Shown in pieces: positions 24,461 to 33,512 of a stretch of 64,000 nt of DNA. Below the pieces are notes generated by a model that searched no databases, was not told where the DNA came from, and saw nothing but the letters and a program-made list of their open reading frames with translations. Position 1 is the stretch's first letter. Every line of letters begins with the position of its first letter. Source of the DNA: JACQFZ01 sp045810625 (lineage in GTDB: Bacteria > Pseudomonadota > Gammaproteobacteria > Acidiferrobacterales > Sulfurifustaceae); the NCBI GenBank assembly GCA_045810625.1, contig JBJMVQ010000047.1, positions 1 through 64,000 on the forward strand. The letters run 5' to 3'. The position numbers and the translations under genes are program-made.

Positions 24461-25765
24461 TCAGCTCCTGCGGGCCGCTTCGCGCGATGTCGCGAAAGTC
24501 GGCTCGCCCGCGGCTTCCTCGGTCGACAGATAGCGCGCCGTCGCTTCGCGATACAGCCCAACGAGCTCGTCGTTGAGTCGATCGATGTCATACTCGGCCT
24601 CGATACGCGCTCGCGCCGCGCGTCCAAGCCCAGCCCAGGTTTCGGGATGATCGATGACATACGCCAAACGTTCGGCGAGCGCCGCGGGATCGCGCTCCGG
24701 GACCAACCAGCCGCTGACGCCGTGCGCGACGAGCTCGGGTATACCGCCGTGACGCGTGGCGACGACCGGGAGTCCCAGCGCCATCGCTTCTTTGACGGCA
24801 TTTGGAATACCTTCTTCGTCGCCGTCGGCCGCGGTCACACTCGGTGCGACGAGAATGTGCGCCGCATTGATCATCTTCAGCGTCTCGTCGTGCGGCTTGG
24901 CCCCTGCGAATCGCACGACAGACCCGAGATTGACTTCCCGCACCAGCTGTTCCAGCGCCTCGCGCAACGGACCGTCGCCGACGACGGTATAGCTGAGCGT
25001 CTTGCCCCCGGTGTGCAGACGTGCGATCGCGCGAATCGCATCCGCCACTCCTTTCTTCTCCACTAACCGCGCGACGGTAACGATGCGCACGCGTCCATCC
25101 CGCGGTCGATTTTCGCGGAGGCGGAGACGCCGGCAGGCAATCCCGGAATGATGCACGCGGATCCGGCGCTGCTCGCAACCCGCCGCAATCAACCGTTCCG
25201 CGAGCGTCGCGCTGACCGGCAGGAACAGCGTGCCGCGTCGAAAAAGCTCCGCATACGCGCCCGGATGCGCGCGCAAATGCTTGCCGAGATCGTAGCCGCG
25301 GAACGACGTGACAATCGGGCCGCGCCAGGCGCCGACCGCAACCAGTTGCACGGCGAGCGCCCCGTAGGGTCCGAACTGCGCGTGAATGACGTCGTAGCGC
25401 GGTGCGCCGCGGCGAACGAGCGCGAGCGCGGCGTAGGCGAGACGCAGCGAGCCCGCCCATCCGTGCGTACGCACGACGACACCGACGCGCCATAGCACGC
25501 CCGGCGCGCGCCAGCCGACGAGAAAAAGGAGACCTAGCGTCTTCAGCGCACCGGCGAGCCGGTCCGTGGGCGCGATTCGATACGTGCGCTCGCGCAACCG
25601 GTAGCGCTCGATCGCGCCCGGCCAGTACGGCGCCGTCGCCCGTGCGGTGGTGTAGACATCGACCGCGTGGCCGCGCGCCGCCATTCCGGCGACTTGCTGG
25701 ACGACGAACGTCTCGGACAAATCCGGGAACCCGCCGACGACGTAGGCAATGCGCAGCGCATTCAT
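24461..25765 (-). CDS. glycosyltransferase family 4 (WcaL/AmsK-like)
   Basis: A 434-aa GT-B enzyme. The N-terminal IAYVVGGFPDLSETFVVQQV is characteristic of the colanic-acid WcaL / amylovoran AmsK group. HAQFGPYGALAV and TSFRGYDLGKH follow. The donor site has GRVRIVTVARLVEKKG and GIPNAVKEAMALGLPVV. Start ATG 25765, 10 bp after the GT2 stop. WcaL-type enzymes often add a side-chain galactose. I cannot assign the sugar here. Confidence 0.9.
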   Translation of the reverse strand: MNALRIAYVVGGFPDLSETFVVQQVAGMAARGHAVDVYTTARATAPYWPGAIERYRLRERTYRIAPTDRLAGALKTLGLLFLVGWRAPGVLWRVGVVVRTHGWAGSLRLAYAALALVRRGAPRYDVIHAQFGPYGALAVQLVAVGAWRGPIVTSFRGYDLGKHLRAHPGAYAELFRRGTLFLPVSATLAERLIAAGCEQRRIRVHHSGIACRRLRLRENRPRDGRVRIVTVARLVEKKGVADAIRAIARLHTGGKTLSYTVVGDGPLREALEQLVREVNLGSVVRFAGAKPHDETLKMINAAHILVAPSVTAADGDEEGIPNAVKEAMALGLPVVATRHGGIPELVAHGVSGWLVPERDPAALAERLAYVIDHPETWAGLGRAARARIEAEYDIDRLNDELVGLYREATARYLSTEEAAGEPTFATSREAARRS

Positions 25766-25775
25766 CGGTATCGCT

Positions 25776-26747
25776 TCATTCCACCCATGCCGGCCGCTGG
25801 AGCACACGACGCTTGACGTTGCGTAACCGCCGATGCAACGCGGTGCCGGCAAGCACGAGTCGCGGCGGCGGCAAATGACGGTAGCCGAACATGCGCCAAA
25901 CCAGGCCGTACGCACGGAACCGCGCGCCCGGCGAGCGCACCGTGCTTGCTCGGCTATAACCGATACGCGCGAAGAACCGCGCCCCGCGGCGGCGAATCTC
26001 CTCTTCGCGCTCGCCCGCCAACACGCACATCAGATCGAGCAGATCGAGCGAATCTTCGCACCAAGCGCACACACCCGCGGTGTGCGAATATTGTCCTTCG
26101 TGGCGCCGGGTCGTCGCCTTCACCACCGGCACTTCGATGCGAGGTCCCCGCGCGGCGACGCGAACCAGCGCGACGACGTCCTGGAACAGATTGTGTCGCG
26201 AGCGGAAACCGCCGACATCGAGCAACGCCGTGCGGTTGAACAACGTGCTGCAGAGATAAAGCGCGGTACGGCTCGCGAACCAGTCGAGGAACAGATCGGC
26301 CAACGATCGCGAGCGCGCGTTATTCAGCATCTCGCCGATGACGAGGCCGTTGGCATTGATGGCGCGTACGCCGGTGCGGATCAATGCGACGTCCGTTCGT
26401 CCTTCCGCGGCGTGCATGCAGATCTCCACGAAATCCGGGTCGATCTGCTCGTCGTCGAGCAGCAGCAGAAAATAATCGCCGCGGCCCCGACGCAGGCAAA
26501 AGTTGAAATTCTCGTTCGGTCCGATGTTGCGCGGCTGCCGGAAATAGCGGATGCGCGGGTCGTTATAACGCGCAACGACGGCGCCTGTCTCGTCGGTGGA
26601 TCCGTTGTCGGACACGACGATCTCGATGTTCGCGTACGTTTGACGCAGCGCTCCTTCGAGACAGGGGCGCAAGTACGTACCGGCGCGGTTGTACGTCGGT
26701 ATAGCGATGGTCACGGATGGAAACGGCGTGGCGGCGACAGTGCTCAT
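25776..26747 (-). CDS. glycosyltransferase family 2
   Basis: A 323-aa GT-A enzyme with VTIAIPTYNRAGTYL, IVVSDNGSTDETG and LLLLDDEQIDPD in the donor position, where DDE replaces the common DDD. The C-terminal half is Arg-rich, with an unassigned helical tail. It lies 9 bp after the first amidotransferase gene, in the same unit. Confidence 0.87.
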   Translation of the reverse strand: MSTVAATPFPSVTIAIPTYNRAGTYLRPCLEGALRQTYANIEIVVSDNGSTDETGAVVARYNDPRIRYFRQPRNIGPNENFNFCLRRGRGDYFLLLLDDEQIDPDFVEICMHAAEGRTDVALIRTGVRAINANGLVIGEMLNNARSRSLADLFLDWFASRTALYLCSTLFNRTALLDVGGFRSRHNLFQDVVALVRVAARGPRIEVPVVKATTRRHEGQYSHTAGVCAWCEDSLDLLDLMCVLAGEREEEIRRRGARFFARIGYSRASTVRSPGARFRAYGLVWRMFGYRHLPPPRLVLAGTALHRRLRNVKRRVLQRPAWVE

Positions 26748-26756
26748 GGCTTGCGC

Positions 26757-28763
26757 TCAAGCGAGCTGGCGCCGCGGAGCCTCGCCCGATGTCGTCCGCG
26801 TTTGCAGGAACGCCGGGACGTAGGGGCCCGATTGCCGCGGCGGCGCCATGGCCTCGATGCGACGGAACAACGCGCGGTTGTCGTTGAAGAACAGCTCGTA
26901 CCAGAGCAAGAAACTGAGGGCGCGCCAATCGGTGCGCAGGCGCTCGCGTTTGGACGTATCGATGAATGGATTGCGCGCGGTGTCGAGAATGAGATCGACG
27001 ATCCCGCGGTACTTTTCATAGAACTGCTCGTACGGATACGGGAAACCCATCTTCACCCGCCGCCAGACGATCTCGCGCGGCAGCAGATCTTCCATCGCTT
27101 TGCGCAGAATCCATTTGTGCCAGCCGTCGCGCACCAGGTACGTCACGGGCAACGTCGTCGCGAGCTCCACGACCCGATAGTCGAGAAACGGGCAGCGCCC
27201 TTCCATCGGCAGACCCATCAAGGTCTTGTCACCCGACATCAGCCAATACGGAATGAGCGTGTTGGTGATGTCCTGATGCAGCCACTGGGTGAGCGAGGCG
27301 GCGTAGTACTGCCGGCGCGGAAACCGGACCTTCAGATAGTCGTCGGACGACGTCAGCCGATACTTGAGCGCCCGTGCCGGACGGCGCAGTCCCAACGCGA
27401 GCGCCGCCTCGCGCGCCACCCGCGCCAAGCTATGCTGGTGCTCGGTCCACTGTCGCGCATTCGTCATGAAGTAGCGCCAGCGGCCGTGGACCAGATTTTC
27501 GATCTGCACACGCCAGTAATATTTCGCGTATCCGGCGAACATCTCGTCGCCCGACGAGCCGGTGAGGACCACCTTTGTTCCTTCCGCGCGCATCAGCGCC
27601 CAGATTTCCTGGCTCACTTGCATGTTCGGCGAGTGATACGGTTCCTCTTGCAGCTCGGTAAAAGCGCCGATGTTCTGCCAGAACCGATCGAGCACGGGAT
27701 CGAGGACGCGATAGTCGACATTCCAGCGCCGCGCGACTTCGCGCGCGAACGGCTCCTCGTTCCATCGGGGATCCTCGAAACGCACCGTATAGGACCGCAG
27801 GCGCTCGCTCGATTCGCTGCAGGCCAGCGCCAGCACCGCCGAAGAATCGAGACCGCCGCTCAGCTCGAACGCGACGGGAACGTCCGCGCGCAAACGCAAC
27901 CGGACGGCGTCGCGCAAGCGCTCCCGCACTTCGCGCGCGGCGTCGGCGACGCTGATATCGGACTCGCGCAATCGCGTCTGCGGCACCTGCCAGAAGCGCG
28001 ACACGCGACGCGGAAAGTCGGCGTCGAGCACCGTCCACGATGCCGCGGGCAGATTGTCAATTCCATCGAAGAATGTCGTATCGTCGAGATCGCGCAGCCC
28101 GTCCACACACCAATGCCACGCGGCGTCCGGCCGCACCGTGCGGCGCTGCGCGATCTGCGGCACGCGGAGGAGCGCTTTGATTTCCGACGCGAACCAAATA
28201 CGGTCGCCGAGCCGAACGTAATAAAGCGGGCGCTTGCCGAGCCGGTCGCGGCTCAACACGAGCCGCCGTTTGCGGAAATCGTAGAGCGCTATTGCCCAGA
28301 AACCGTTGAAGCGGCGGAAGCAATCGGTTCCCCACACGCGATATGCTTCGACGAGCACCTCGGTATCGGATCGCGTCCGAAACACGACGCCGTCGCTCGC
28401 GAGCTGCTCGCGCAGCTCCAAGTAGTTGTAAATCTCGCCGTTGAAGACGACGCAGCACGACCGGTCGCCCGCGAAGAACGGCTGGTGTCCGGCAGCCGAG
28501 AGATCAATGATGGAGAAACGCCGGTGCGCGAGCCCGATATTTCCGCTCACGAGCGCATCCGACGGCAGCGGCGGATGCAGATCGCGTACCGATGCGGGAC
28601 TGTCCGAACCCGAAAAGCTGCGCGCGCCTCCGCTGGCCTGATCGATGATGACGTATCCCTCGTCGTCCGGCCCCCGATGCCGGATGGCCTCTGCCATCGC
28701 CAGCAATTCCGCTGAATCGATCGCTTTGCCGGCCAGATCGACGGTTCCCGCTATGCCGCACAT
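26757..28763 (-). CDS. asparagine-synthase-like glutamine amidotransferase 1
   Basis: A 668-aa class-II amidotransferase. After Met removal Cys2 (MCGIAGTVDL) is the glutaminase nucleophile. RHRGPDDEG and FNGEIYNYLELR belong to the Ntn domain (about 1-230). The synthetase domain has the PP-loop FELSGGLDSSAV and TGSSGDEMFAGY. In polysaccharide and exosortase-linked loci such proteins are thought to amidate uronic acids or other carboxylates rather than make free asparagine. With AlgD in the same locus, amidated uronic acid is a reasonable inference. The start has AGGGAC upstream and its own promoter-like sequence (28795-28822). Confidence 0.87.
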   Translation of the reverse strand: MCGIAGTVDLAGKAIDSAELLAMAEAIRHRGPDDEGYVIIDQASGGARSFSGSDSPASVRDLHPPLPSDALVSGNIGLAHRRFSIIDLSAAGHQPFFAGDRSCCVVFNGEIYNYLELREQLASDGVVFRTRSDTEVLVEAYRVWGTDCFRRFNGFWAIALYDFRKRRLVLSRDRLGKRPLYYVRLGDRIWFASEIKALLRVPQIAQRRTVRPDAAWHWCVDGLRDLDDTTFFDGIDNLPAASWTVLDADFPRRVSRFWQVPQTRLRESDISVADAAREVRERLRDAVRLRLRADVPVAFELSGGLDSSAVLALACSESSERLRSYTVRFEDPRWNEEPFAREVARRWNVDYRVLDPVLDRFWQNIGAFTELQEEPYHSPNMQVSQEIWALMRAEGTKVVLTGSSGDEMFAGYAKYYWRVQIENLVHGRWRYFMTNARQWTEHQHSLARVAREAALALGLRRPARALKYRLTSSDDYLKVRFPRRQYYAASLTQWLHQDITNTLIPYWLMSGDKTLMGLPMEGRCPFLDYRVVELATTLPVTYLVRDGWHKWILRKAMEDLLPREIVWRRVKMGFPYPYEQFYEKYRGIVDLILDTARNPFIDTSKRERLRTDWRALSFLLWYELFFNDNRALFRRIEAMAPPRQSGPYVPAFLQTRTTSGEAPRRQLA

Positions 28764-28794
28764 GGCTGTCCCTTGCTTTAGTTATGTTGCGGAA

Positions 28795-28822
28795 AAAATA
28801 CCGACGCCGTGTATTCTGCCAA
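28795..28822 (-). promoter_or_regulatory. putative sigma-70 promoter before amidotransferase 1
   Basis: On the minus strand TTGGCA (28817-28822), a 16-bp spacer and TATTTT (28795-28800) precede the ATG at 28763, leaving a leader of about 25 nt with an AGGGAC ribosome-binding site. It would let the gene set from 28.7 to 14.4 kb be transcribed separately. Confidence 0.5.
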
Positions 28823-28998
28823 GGAGCGAGATGACATGGACGAGAGACTTTGTGGGGGCTTAGCGCAACTACGGAATGTTACTGACGTCCGCTGGGACAA
28901 TGCGTCGCGTATTCCCGTCGTCGATTCGATGCCGGTGATGACACAGCGCTCGGCACCGAACACCTCGACGCCGAGCGATCTCATGAGTGACGCGCGAG

Positions 28999-30819
28999 CT
29001 ACAACGACGATTCGTGTCGCTCCAACCAAAGGCCGAGCGTCAGCAGGTTCCACGTTCGATTGCCGCGCTCGTGCTCGATACCCGCGCCGATGCCGGGCAA
29101 CAGTCGACGCAACACGGATTGCGGCCGGAACACACGGCGCACGAGCACTTGTACGTCGGGGCGCCCGAGCCAAACGTGATGTGGCGCGGCGAATCCCTGC
29201 TTGCCGCGTGCGTGCAGCGCCGGGGGCCAATAACGCTGCAGCGCGGACTTGAACAAGATCTTCGTACGCTCCGGCGTGACCTTTAGCTGCGCGGGCAGCG
29301 CGAGCGCGAACTCCACGAGATCGCGATCCAAGAACGGCGCGCGCGTCTCGAGGCCATGCGCCATCGCCGCCCGATCCACCTTCACCAGTATGTCGCCCGG
29401 CAGGAACGCCGTTAGATCGAAATGCAATACGCTGTCCATTCCGCCGATACTTTCCGGGCGATAGTGACGCGGCGTCCAGATCGGGGCCGCCGTGCCCCAA
29501 AGACGCGCCCGCTCCTCGGTATCGAAGACCGCGCGATACTCTACATAGCGCGTCCACGGATCGGACCAGCGCCGCGCGAGGCTCTGGGCCTGCGAATAAC
29601 GCGCGAGCGGGCGCACGCGATCGCCGAGCAGACGGCTCGCGCTGCGCGCGAGGAGCCAAACGAGCAATGCGCCCGACGCTTCAATTGAAGCGGCGAACAG
29701 CGGATACCAGCCGTAGCCCCCGAAAAGCTCGTCGGCGCCGTCTCCGGTCAGCACCACCTTCACGTGACGCCGCGCATACTGCGCAATCAAGAACGTAGGG
29801 ATGTGCGACGGATCCATGAACGGCTCGTCGTACACCTCCGCCATTCGTTCGAGCAACGGCGCGACCGCCGGCGCGCCGAGGTCGACGTCGTGATGCTCGG
29901 TCCGGTAACGGGACGCAACCGCGCGCGCGTACGGCAGCTCGTTGATCCAATCGCCGAAACCGACGGAAAACGTTCTCACCGGTTCTGTCGCATGTTCCGC
30001 CATGAGCGCGACGATCGTGCTCGAGTCGTGCCCGCCGCTCAGGAACGCGCCGACCGGAACGTCCGCCACCATCTGCCTCCGCACCGCGCGGCCGAGCAGT
30101 GTCCGCAACCGCTCGGCTGCCTCATCGACGATGACCGGCTTCAGGTTGAAAACGGGGCGCCAGTAGCAGCTCGTGCGCACGACGCCGTGACCGTTCCATT
30201 CCAGGTAATGGCCCGGCGGCAGCGTGTGTATTTCGCGGTAGATCGTTCGATCCGGCGGGACGTATCCGAGCGCGAGATAGGCATCGACGCTCTGCGGGTC
30301 AAGACGTGCCGTGTTTCGGCGAACGGCGAGAATCGATTTGATTTCCGACGCAAGCATTAGCCGCCGCGACGGCGTCACGAGGTAGTACAACGGCTTCTCG
30401 CCGAAGATATCGCGCGCCGCGAAAACGCGCCGCTCCGCCGTGTCCCAAATAACGAACGCAAACATTCCGCGAAAGCGATCGAGGCAACGCGCGCCCCACG
30501 CGGCGTACGCGGCCAGCACGACCTCGGTATCGGACTGGGTGCGAAACCGCATTCCAGAGCGCATGAGGTCGGCGCGCAGCTCGCGATAGTTGTAAAGCTC
30601 GCCGTTGAAAACAATCCAGCGTCGCTGCGTCTCGTCCGACATCGGTTGATCGCCGCCGGCCAGATCGATGATGCTGAGCCGCGCATGACCAAGATCGGCG
30701 CCCGCAACACGACGGTGTGTCTGCGCGTCGGGGCCGCGATGACGTAACGCTTCGACCATCGCGTTGATGTCGACGCCCTCGGCGCTTTCGGGATTAATGA
30801 TTGCGCAAATACCGCACAT
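28999..30819 (-). CDS. asparagine-synthase-like glutamine amidotransferase 2
   Basis: A 606-aa class-II amidotransferase with nucleophile Cys2 (MCGICAIINP), RHRGPDAQTH and FNGELYNYREL. The PP-loop FLSGGHDSSTIV has His where Leu/Ile/Val is usual, and TGDGADELFGGYGWY follows. It is about 60 residues shorter than the neighbouring paralogue and clearly divergent, so the pair likely has different acceptors rather than being a recent duplication. ATG 30819 is used because Cys must be residue 2. The upstream open frame is non-coding. A 235-bp spacer follows before amidotransferase 1. Confidence 0.87.
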   Translation of the reverse strand: MCGICAIINPESAEGVDINAMVEALRHRGPDAQTHRRVAGADLGHARLSIIDLAGGDQPMSDETQRRWIVFNGELYNYRELRADLMRSGMRFRTQSDTEVVLAAYAAWGARCLDRFRGMFAFVIWDTAERRVFAARDIFGEKPLYYLVTPSRRLMLASEIKSILAVRRNTARLDPQSVDAYLALGYVPPDRTIYREIHTLPPGHYLEWNGHGVVRTSCYWRPVFNLKPVIVDEAAERLRTLLGRAVRRQMVADVPVGAFLSGGHDSSTIVALMAEHATEPVRTFSVGFGDWINELPYARAVASRYRTEHHDVDLGAPAVAPLLERMAEVYDEPFMDPSHIPTFLIAQYARRHVKVVLTGDGADELFGGYGWYPLFAASIEASGALLVWLLARSASRLLGDRVRPLARYSQAQSLARRWSDPWTRYVEYRAVFDTEERARLWGTAAPIWTPRHYRPESIGGMDSVLHFDLTAFLPGDILVKVDRAAMAHGLETRAPFLDRDLVEFALALPAQLKVTPERTKILFKSALQRYWPPALHARGKQGFAAPHHVWLGRPDVQVLVRRVFRPQSVLRRLLPGIGAGIEHERGNRTWNLLTLGLWLERHESSL

Positions 30820-31256
30820 CGCATTTCGCCTGATTATTTCGTATGCATACCAAAACAGCTCGGCGGTCCGCCGACCGTCGTCGGACGAGAATAACCGACG
30901 AATGCACCCGAGCGTATCCGGAGAACGCGTCAGCGAGACGAAGTCCGCAATGGCGCCAGGGTTGGACCCAGTTTGCTCCGGATTGCCGCGTCCGGTTCTT
31001 CTCAGGCATTTTTGGCGTCGCGCCTTGACAACAACGCGACCAATACGCAACAACGACGAAAACGCCGTGGCATTCGTATCTCACGTCGTCTCTTGCCTCT
31101 CGCGCATGCCTCCAGCATCACGCGGAGCACCGCGTGCTCGTGGAAGACATCGGAGGTCGATGTTGCAGTCCGTCGCGTGTCGCCGGCGGAGTGTCCGGCA
31201 GCCCGATAGAACCGTGACACATCGGAGCAGGGAAACGTCGATGGAACTGCACAACA
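30820..31256. other. divergent intergenic region with inverted repeats
   Basis: A 437-bp gap between the divergent amidotransferase 2 and SGNH hydrolase genes. It holds a 10-bp palindrome GTATGCATAC (30841-30850), the inverted repeat TCGGCGG-T-CCGCCGA (30860-30874), and GAGCAC-CGC-GTGCTC near 31127-31141. A perfect TTGACA on the plus strand (31025-31030) lacks a good -10. Open frames here look like GC-driven noise. The region probably contains the promoters of both flanking units. Confidence 0.5.
30860..30874. repeat. inverted repeat upstream of amidotransferase 2
   Basis: Seven-base perfect arms TCGGCGG and CCGCCGA around a single T, 41 bp before the amidotransferase 2 start. Candidate regulator-binding site. 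Confidence 0.45.
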
Positions 31257-32366
31257 ATGCGTACGAGATTTCCGACCTATCGCACCCACCCGCGTCTGTT
31301 GCTCATCATCGTCCCGTGCCTGCTGCTTCTTCAGCACTGTGGCGGAGGTGGCGGCATCGGTAGCGGGGCGACCAGCGGTACCGGTACGACACCGGTTGCG
31401 GTGAACGTTTGCGCCGCAACACCGGCCGGCGAGATTTTGTCCGCGGCCCTACCCGGCGCCGGCAGCGGCGCCATGTACAGCGCCGGAAACGTTGCGCCGG
31501 TGAAAGGCAGCGTCACGATCGACGCGAGCGGTAATTTCACCTACACGCCGTTTCGAAATTTCCCGAGCGGTGACGGGTTCGCGCGCGGAATGGACACCTT
31601 CAGCTATCGGGTCACCGCCTCGGAGCGCACGACCGAGGGCGTGGTCACCGTCTTCATCGACGGACCGGCACGCATCATGCCGCTCGGGGACTCCATTACC
31701 TGGGGCATCACGGTTGGCGACAGCCATCCGCAGCAGCCGCCGCTCGATCAACGTGTCGGCTATCGCAAAGCCTTGCAGGACAGCCTCGTTGGCGGCGGAT
31801 ACCACGTCGGCTTCGTCGGCACGCTCAGCAGCGGCGCCGGCCTACTTGATGACCCTGGCCACGAGGGCCACGGCGGATGGACGGCCGATCAACTCGTCAA
31901 CGGCAATCCGACTCCCGATCCGGGAACCGGGGCCGGCGCGTTGTCGCAGTGGCTGAACGTCACGCAACCCGATGTCGTCTTGGTACACATCGGCACGAAC
32001 GACCTGAACGGCAACACGGATCCCGCAAAGGAAGCGGAAGACGTGGACGCGATCCTCAATACCATCGAAAACTGGGGATCGGCCAATTGGCCGGTGTGGG
32101 TGATCTTGGCGCGAATCATCAACACCAGCCCCACGCTCACGAGCGCCGATCGCCGCGCCGCCACGACCACGTTCAACAACGCTATTGCCGATACGGTTTA
32201 TCCGCGGCATGCGGGCACGGGGCGCGTGATTCTGGTGGATCAAGAAAGTACCCTCACCTCCGCGAGCGACTACGGAGACGCCATACACCCGAACGCAGAC
32301 GGTTACCAAAAAATGGCGGCCGTATGGCGCCCCGCGCTTGCATCAGTCGTGTCCAAATGCCGATAG
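31257..32366 (+). CDS. exported SGNH/GDSL hydrolase with beta-sandwich N-domain
   Basis: A 369-aa protein. The hydrophobic N-terminus LLLIIVPCLLLLQHCGGGGG suggests export. Cys28 followed by Gly resembles a lipoprotein, but His at -1 is atypical. Residues about 45-135 form a cadherin/VCBS-like beta-sandwich (GSVTIDASGNFTYTP). The SGNH catalytic domain starts at IMPLGDSITWG (Ser146), with the GTND block (VHIGTNDLNG) and the C-terminal DAIHPNADGY Asp/His pair. Such enzymes include carbohydrate O-acetylesterases, which fits two acyltransferases encoded next door. ATG 31257 lacks a clear ribosome-binding site. An out-of-frame ATG 16 bp upstream has the better one. Confidence 0.83.
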   Translation: MRTRFPTYRTHPRLLLIIVPCLLLLQHCGGGGGIGSGATSGTGTTPVAVNVCAATPAGEILSAALPGAGSGAMYSAGNVAPVKGSVTIDASGNFTYTPFRNFPSGDGFARGMDTFSYRVTASERTTEGVVTVFIDGPARIMPLGDSITWGITVGDSHPQQPPLDQRVGYRKALQDSLVGGGYHVGFVGTLSSGAGLLDDPGHEGHGGWTADQLVNGNPTPDPGTGAGALSQWLNVTQPDVVLVHIGTNDLNGNTDPAKEAEDVDAILNTIENWGSANWPVWVILARIINTSPTLTSADRRAATTTFNNAIADTVYPRHAGTGRVILVDQESTLTSASDYGDAIHPNADGYQKMAAVWRPALASVVSKCR

Positions 32367-32656
32367 ACCGTCACGACGGTACGGGACGCTTCCCCACGCG
32401 CGCTTTCCGCCGCGCCGCGATACTCGTACCGTCGCCACTCCCATCGTATCGAGGCAGCGACCGACTCCGGCAGGCAGTCTAGTAACGAAGATCGCTTCAT
32501 CCTGCCGGCGCGTCCTCGTCGCGCTTTTGACTTGCGTCCGGCTGTTTTCTCTTTGTCCCACTCAGGCGCTCTCGAACGCCGTACGCGCCCTTCGCGCGCT
32601 TCGAGAGACGGAAGGTGCAGGTCGACACTTAGTCCGATCGGACTACGACGATCGCT
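32367..32656. other. convergent intergenic region
   Basis: A 290-bp gap between the plus-strand SGNH hydrolase and the minus-strand acetyltransferase. The only structure I see is the 16-bp palindrome at 32630-32645. No U-tract terminator and no credible gene. Confidence 0.4.
32630..32645. repeat. perfect 16-bp palindrome
   Basis: TAGTCCGATCGGACTA is fully self-complementary with no spacer and lies 11 bp beyond the acetyltransferase stop. A zero-loop palindrome fits a dimeric-protein site better than an intrinsic terminator, though an RNA hairpin with a 4-nt loop is possible. Confidence 0.55.
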
Positions 32657-33397
32657 CTAGCGGATTTCGTTGTTCGCGGGCGACGATATCTGCGCGTTGT
32701 CCCAACGTTGCATTCGCGCGTTCCAGCGCTTTACGACGCGAGCGGGATTGCCGAATGCCATCGACTGGGCGGGAATGTCCTGCGTGACGATACTGTTGGC
32801 CCCAATGATCGAATACGGGCCGATCGTGACGCCGGGCATGATCACGACATTCTGCGCGATCCAGGAGCCGCGCCCGATCAATACCGGAGCGAAACGCCAC
32901 ATCGGCTGATATTTGTACGGAATATCCGCGCGCGCGAACCCGTGCAATCCGTCCATGATGATGATATTCGACGCGAACATGACGTCGTCCTCGATAACGA
33001 TCTGCTGCATCGCGTCGATCGTCAAAGCCCCGGTCGCCGTCACCCGATGACCGATCCGTATTTTGGGCTCGAAATGCTGTAACGGCACGGGGTCGTCCGG
33101 GTTCTGCATCTCGATGGAGGGGTAGCTCGTCTGCGCGACGAGGAGCGAACCAGGGCCGATCCGGACGTTATCACCGATCTGCATGCATTCCGCACCCGCA
33201 ATTCGGCGCGGCAATTCGATGTGCAAGTTCTTCGGCTGATTTGCGAACGTCGGCAAGTCCGCTTCCACGAAACGCTCGCTCAAGTCGTGCAGCCGCCGGA
33301 ACACGGCCGTCAGCGCCGGCTGTAGCGCTCGCTTGAGCACTGTTTTGATTGCGCGACGCCGTTTGGGCGCCGGCGCCAATGTCGCGGACGAAACCAT
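32657..33397 (-). CDS. left-handed beta-helix (hexapeptide) acyltransferase
   Basis: A 246-aa protein with hexapeptide-repeat coils: IGDNVRIGPGSLLV, IRIGHRVTATGALTI, IVIEDDVMFASNIIIMDG and VLIGRGSWIAQNVVIMPGVTIG. It ends with the family signature IIGANSIVTQDIPAQSMAFGNPARVV. It belongs to the WcaF/maltose-O-acetyltransferase-like group and probably acetylates a sugar in the cytoplasm using acetyl-CoA. An N-terminal helical region of about 60 residues precedes the repeats. AAGGAG lies ten bases before the ATG. Confidence 0.88.
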   Translation of the reverse strand: MVSSATLAPAPKRRRAIKTVLKRALQPALTAVFRRLHDLSERFVEADLPTFANQPKNLHIELPRRIAGAECMQIGDNVRIGPGSLLVAQTSYPSIEMQNPDDPVPLQHFEPKIRIGHRVTATGALTIDAMQQIVIEDDVMFASNIIIMDGLHGFARADIPYKYQPMWRFAPVLIGRGSWIAQNVVIMPGVTIGPYSIIGANSIVTQDIPAQSMAFGNPARVVKRWNARMQRWDNAQISSPANNEIR

Positions 33398-33512
33398 CTA
33401 AGTCGTTCTCCTTGCTATCGGACTGAAGAATAACCGATGGCGTTGGTGACGCGTATTGGGGAAAGCGCGTGGGGTGGCCGCGCCTTTGGATCGATGCATT
33501 TCGAATTCTCTG

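Noticed and set aside
25833..28715. A 960-codon plus-strand open frame spanning a GT2 and an amidotransferase gene
   Set aside because: It is antisense to two recognisable enzymes, lacks any domain and is Arg/His/Ala-rich, as expected from GC-rich codon shadows.
28778..28984. A 68-residue minus-strand frame between the two amidotransferase genes
   Set aside because: No ribosome-binding site, no recognisable domain, and the likely promoter of amidotransferase 1 lies inside it. Treated as non-coding.
31025..31030. Perfect TTGACA on the plus strand upstream of the SGNH hydrolase
   Set aside because: The sequence 16-18 bp downstream (around CAACAA) is a poor -10, and the start codon is over 220 bp away.
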